Part shown: positions 5,140 through 7,948 of the stretch, in pieces
Layout of the letters: each line of letters opens with the position of its first letter
Position numbering within the stretch: the first letter of the stretch is position 1
From: Porticoccus sp047635255
GTDB taxonomy: Bacteria > Pseudomonadota > Gammaproteobacteria > Pseudomonadales > Porticoccaceae
DNA length: 7,948 nucleotides
Assembly: GCA_047635255.1 (NCBI GenBank)
Contig: JBLIIR010000052.1
Coordinates: 1-7,948 of the forward strand
Direction of reading: 5' to 3'
Translations under genes and position numbers: made by a program
The notes under the pieces: generated by a model
Told to the model about the DNA's origin: nothing
The model's input: only the letters and a program-made list of their open reading frames with translations
The model's database searches: none

Positions 5140-6450
5140 ATGGGTAAGCACAGTGAGCAGTTAATAGACGACCTTCAAGCACGAGGCTTGATTGCCCAGA
5201 TGACGACAGCTGAGAAGTTAGTCGAACACCTGTCAACTGGTTCTCGCACTCTTTATTGTGGATTTGACCCAACAGCAGATAGTCTTCACATTGGTAGCTT
5301 GGTCCCCTTGTTAGTTTTAAGGCGCTTTCAACAGGCAGGGCATAAGCCCATTGCTCTACTGGGCGGTGCGACAGGGTTAATTGGAGATCCAAGCTTTAAG
5401 GCTCAGGAACGAAAACTTAATACACCTGGTGTAGTTGCAGACTGGGTCATTTTGATTAGAGAGCAGATATCTAAATTTGTAGATTTTAATATTGGCGACC
5501 ATTCTGCTGAGGTGGTGAATAATATTGATTGGATCGAAAAAATAGATCTGTTGTCCTTCTTGCGAGATGTAGGTAAGCATTTCTCTGTCAACAATATGGT
5601 GAACAAGGAGTCTGTAAAACAAAGACTCGATAGAGATGACGAGGGTATATCTTATACCGAATTTACTTATATGTTGCTCCAGTCCTATGATTTCGCTCAA
5701 CTGAATCGACTGCATGATTGCACTGTGCAAATTGGTGGATCAGACCAGTGGGGGAATATAACCGGTGGCGTTGATCTTTCGCGACGCTTAAATGGTAGTC
5801 AGGTTTTCGGTATGACGCTGCCATTAGTAACAAAATCAGATGGCACCAAGTTCGGTAAAACTGAAGCTGGCACCATATGGCTTGATCCTAAAAAAACGTC
5901 GCCTTATGCATTTTATCAATTCTGGTTGAATACCACAGATGCAGATGTGTATACCTTTTTGCGGTATTTCACCTTTTTATCACTCAGTGCTATTGATGAG
6001 ATAGAGAAAGCTGATGCCCTTATTCAGGGTAGAAAGTCTGCTCAAGACGTGCTTGCGAGAGAAGTAACGAAGCTTGTGCATGGAACAGTTAGTCTTGCTG
6101 CGGCACAACGGATAACTCGCGAAATTTTCTCAGGTGAGCCGGCATCTTTGGGCGAAGACGACTTAGTTCAGCTTAAGCAAGATGGCTTGCCGTCAAGTAG
6201 TCTAGAGCTATCGGACCTAGATGGGCAGACTATGACAGGGCTTTTTTCAGAGTGCGGCCTGGCCCTTTCCGGTAAAGAGGTTAAGGATGCACTTTTGCGA
6301 AATGCCCTATCTATTAACGGGGCCACCAAGTGCTACGAAGATAATATGAAGATAGCAAGATGTTTTTCCTTGGATCATGCACTTTTCGGAAGATTTTTTA
6401 TAGTTAAGCTCGGGAAGAAAAAATATCATTTATTTGAGCTGACTATTTAG
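5140..6450 (+). CDS. tyrS: Tyrosyl-tRNA synthetase
   Basis: TyrS charges tRNA-Tyr with tyrosine using ATP, in the cytoplasm as a dimer. The 436-residue product is of the E. coli type. It has YCGFDPTADSLHIGSL (39-54) with the HIGH-class signature as HIGS, GGATGLIGDPS (75-85), GKHFSVNNM (145-153), YTEFTYMLLQSYD (172-184), QIGGSDQWGNI (197-207), and the KMSKS-class loop KFGKT (237-241) inside TKSDGTKFGKTEAG. The C-terminal S4-like RNA-binding domain (about 375-430) includes ALLRNALSINGA and ends GKKKYHLFELTI. It is about 12 residues longer than E. coli TyrS. I chose ATG 5140, whose MGKHSEQLIDDLQARGLIAQ aligns with known N-termini. An upstream in-frame ATG at 5071 adds 23 residues with no family likeness. 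The ribosome binding site (AGAGA, 5127-5131) is weak. It diverges from the peptidase gene and precedes the rRNA operon. Confidence 0.96.
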   Translation: MGKHSEQLIDDLQARGLIAQMTTAEKLVEHLSTGSRTLYCGFDPTADSLHIGSLVPLLVLRRFQQAGHKPIALLGGATGLIGDPSFKAQERKLNTPGVVADWVILIREQISKFVDFNIGDHSAEVVNNIDWIEKIDLLSFLRDVGKHFSVNNMVNKESVKQRLDRDDEGISYTEFTYMLLQSYDFAQLNRLHDCTVQIGGSDQWGNITGGVDLSRRLNGSQVFGMTLPLVTKSDGTKFGKTEAGTIWLDPKKTSPYAFYQFWLNTTDADVYTFLRYFTFLSLSAIDEIEKADALIQGRKSAQDVLAREVTKLVHGTVSLAAAQRITREIFSGEPASLGEDDLVQLKQDGLPSSSLELSDLDGQTMTGLFSECGLALSGKEVKDALLRNALSINGATKCYEDNMKIARCFSLDHALFGRFFIVKLGKKKYHLFELTI

Positions 6451-6468
6451 GTTAAGCAAGAAAATTAT

Positions 6469-6500
6469 AAAAATAAACGCCCAAAATAACGTTTCTTTTT
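6469..6500 (+). terminator. Weak terminator candidate after tyrS
   Basis: AAACG (6475-6479) pairs with CGTTT (6490-6494). After one mismatch, AAAAA (6469-6473) can pair with the TTTTT at 6496-6500, which also forms the U-tract. The stem is AT-rich with a 10-nt loop, so its strength is doubtful. It is the only terminator-like element in the 150 bp after the tyrS stop. Confidence 0.3.
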
Positions 6501-6502
6501 AT

Positions 6503-6604
6503 TCAGAAGTAAAGTTCTCTGCTCAGAAATAAAGCTAAAATCCCCAGTTCTTGTGAACATATCAATCAAATCAAAAAAAAGAACTACTTTTATACAGAAA
6601 TAGT
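6503..6604 (+). promoter_or_regulatory. AT-rich upstream activating region of rrn P1
   Basis: This stretch between the end of tyrS and the rRNA promoter holds no gene. It contains a direct repeat, TCAGAAGTAAAG (6503-6514) and TCAGAAATAAAG (6523-6534), spaced 20 bp apart. The second copy lies in GCTCAGAAATAAAGC (6521-6535), which fits the Fis consensus at all but one key position. The A/T-rich run just before the -35 box (about 6566-6604) resembles an UP element. E. coli rRNA P1 promoters carry Fis sites and UP elements in the same place, so a similar role is inferred. Confidence 0.4.
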
Positions 6605-6632
6605 TTGACAGCTGGGCATGAAAGGCTAGAAT
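6605..6632 (+). promoter_or_regulatory. rRNA operon promoter P1
   Basis: A consensus -35 TTGACA (6605-6610), a 16-bp spacer and -10 TAGAAT (6627-6632) are followed by the GC-rich discriminator GCGCGTCC (6633-6640). The 16-bp spacer and GC-rich discriminator are typical of growth-rate-controlled, ppGpp-sensitive rRNA P1 promoters. The transcript would start near 6639, directly at a possible 6-bp hairpin (CGTTTC 6640-6645 with GAAACG 6657-6662). Confidence 0.8.
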
Positions 6633-6716
6633 GCGCGTCCGTTTCAAGGTTGATTGGAAACGAAAAATTAACAGCTACAAGTCGTGAATTTTTTAGTAAA
6701 AAAACCATCGATGCTG

Positions 6717-6744
6717 TTGACTTTAAGGAGGCGATCCGTAGAAT
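6717..6744 (+). promoter_or_regulatory. rRNA operon promoter P2
   Basis: TTGACT (6717-6722), a 16-bp spacer and TAGAAT (6739-6744) form a second strong promoter 112 bp downstream of P1, with an A/T-rich stretch upstream (6686-6705). Its -10 and spacer length are the same as in P1. The tandem P1-P2 layout matches enteric and pseudomonad rrn operons. Confidence 0.75.
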
Positions 6745-6753
6745 ACGCAACCC

Positions 6754-6810
6754 GCTCCACACGTGAGCAACGTTCTTTAACAATTAATCAGATAATGAGT
6801 GTGGGTGCTT
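6754..6810 (+). promoter_or_regulatory. rRNA antitermination region (boxB/boxA/boxC)
   Basis: CGTTCTTTAACA (6771-6782) matches the rRNA boxA consensus except for its first base; boxA recruits NusB-NusE for rRNA antitermination. GTGTGGGTGCTT (6799-6810) corresponds to boxC. A short hairpin, GCTC (6754-6757) with GAGC (6765-6768), lies just before boxA in the boxB position. The boxA and boxC calls are strong; the boxB hairpin is a weaker inference. Confidence 0.75.
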
Positions 6811-6981
6811 GCTGAGATGATTCACGTGACAACGAATCATCAAATACAAGTAACTCACCAAAATAAGTAATTTGGTAAGCCAAAGTGTTTGGCCAAGTTT
6901 TTGAGTAGTGTCGCAGGTTTTTGTGAAACTGCTCCCTCTTAATCTAATCTTTCTAAGATATGAAAGAGGTTAAAGAATTTT
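6811..6981 (+). other. 16S rRNA leader with local hairpins
   Basis: The transcribed leader can fold into a series of local stems. These are 6816-6823 with 6834-6841 (8 bp, perfect), 6857-6862 with 6871-6876 (6 bp), 6879-6884 with 6888-6893 (6 bp, 3-nt loop), 6913-6920 with 6926-6932 (one bulged G), and 6935-6940 with 6964-6969 enclosing 6947-6951 with 6955-6959. Such leaders help pre-16S folding and RNase III processing. The long processing stalk would need the 3' flank of 16S, which is outside the window. Confidence 0.55.

Positions 6982-7948
<967 letters not shown>

Noticed and set aside
5377..5730. Minus-strand open frame of 117 codons opposite tyrS
   Set aside because: Fully antisense to conserved TyrS catalytic sequence, with no recognisable motif or ribosome binding site.
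6465..6783. Minus-strand open frames of 60-70 codons in the tyrS-16S spacer
   Set aside because: They overlap strong plus-strand rRNA promoters and encode low-complexity sequence without recognisable domains.

Overview
The window reads as part of a gammaproteobacterial chromosome. The partial 16S rRNA has typical gammaproteobacterial signatures, and the gene order (hemJ / argC / [DUF6776-like] / bactofilin / erpA / anmK / M23 peptidase / tyrosyl-tRNA synthetase / rrn operon) is one I recall from Pseudomonas and relatives. From memory of 16S variable regions and protein style I would place it near the Cellvibrionales, but I could not run a search. The DNA is moderately AT-rich. One gene of the conserved order survives only as a broken remnant, so some genome decay (for example in a host-associated lineage) is possible but not shown.

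Layout. Positions 1-80 hold the start of a divergent, minus-strand hemJ that is cut by the window edge. argC (163-1209) follows on the plus strand. Positions 1211-1468 look like an intergenic gap, but they translate, with frame changes and internal stops, into what resembles the C-terminal half of a DUF6776-type protein. A bactofilin (1487-1897) and the A-type Fe-S carrier gene erpA (1965-2318) follow. On the minus strand, reading leftward, an M23 peptidoglycan endopeptidase (4963-3509) and anmK (3481-2342) form a likely two-gene operon that converges on erpA. tyrS (5140-6450) diverges from the peptidase gene. The last 1.5 kb are the start of an rRNA operon: an upstream activating region, tandem promoters P1 and P2, boxB/boxA/boxC antitermination signals, a leader with several hairpins, and the first 967 nt of 16S rRNA.

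Functional themes. Three genes concern the envelope: a membrane-anchored murein endopeptidase, anhydro-MurNAc kinase for murein recycling, and a bactofilin scaffold. The others are housekeeping: haem synthesis (hemJ), arginine synthesis (argC), Fe-S cluster delivery (erpA) and translation (tyrS, 16S). I see no mobile element, CRISPR array, tRNA gene or defence system, and no clearly novel multi-gene system. The most noteworthy local signals are the decayed gene after argC, a tandem 10-residue repeat in the membrane-anchor region of the peptidase, and a terminator-like hairpin for erpA that lies inside the 3' end of the convergent anmK.
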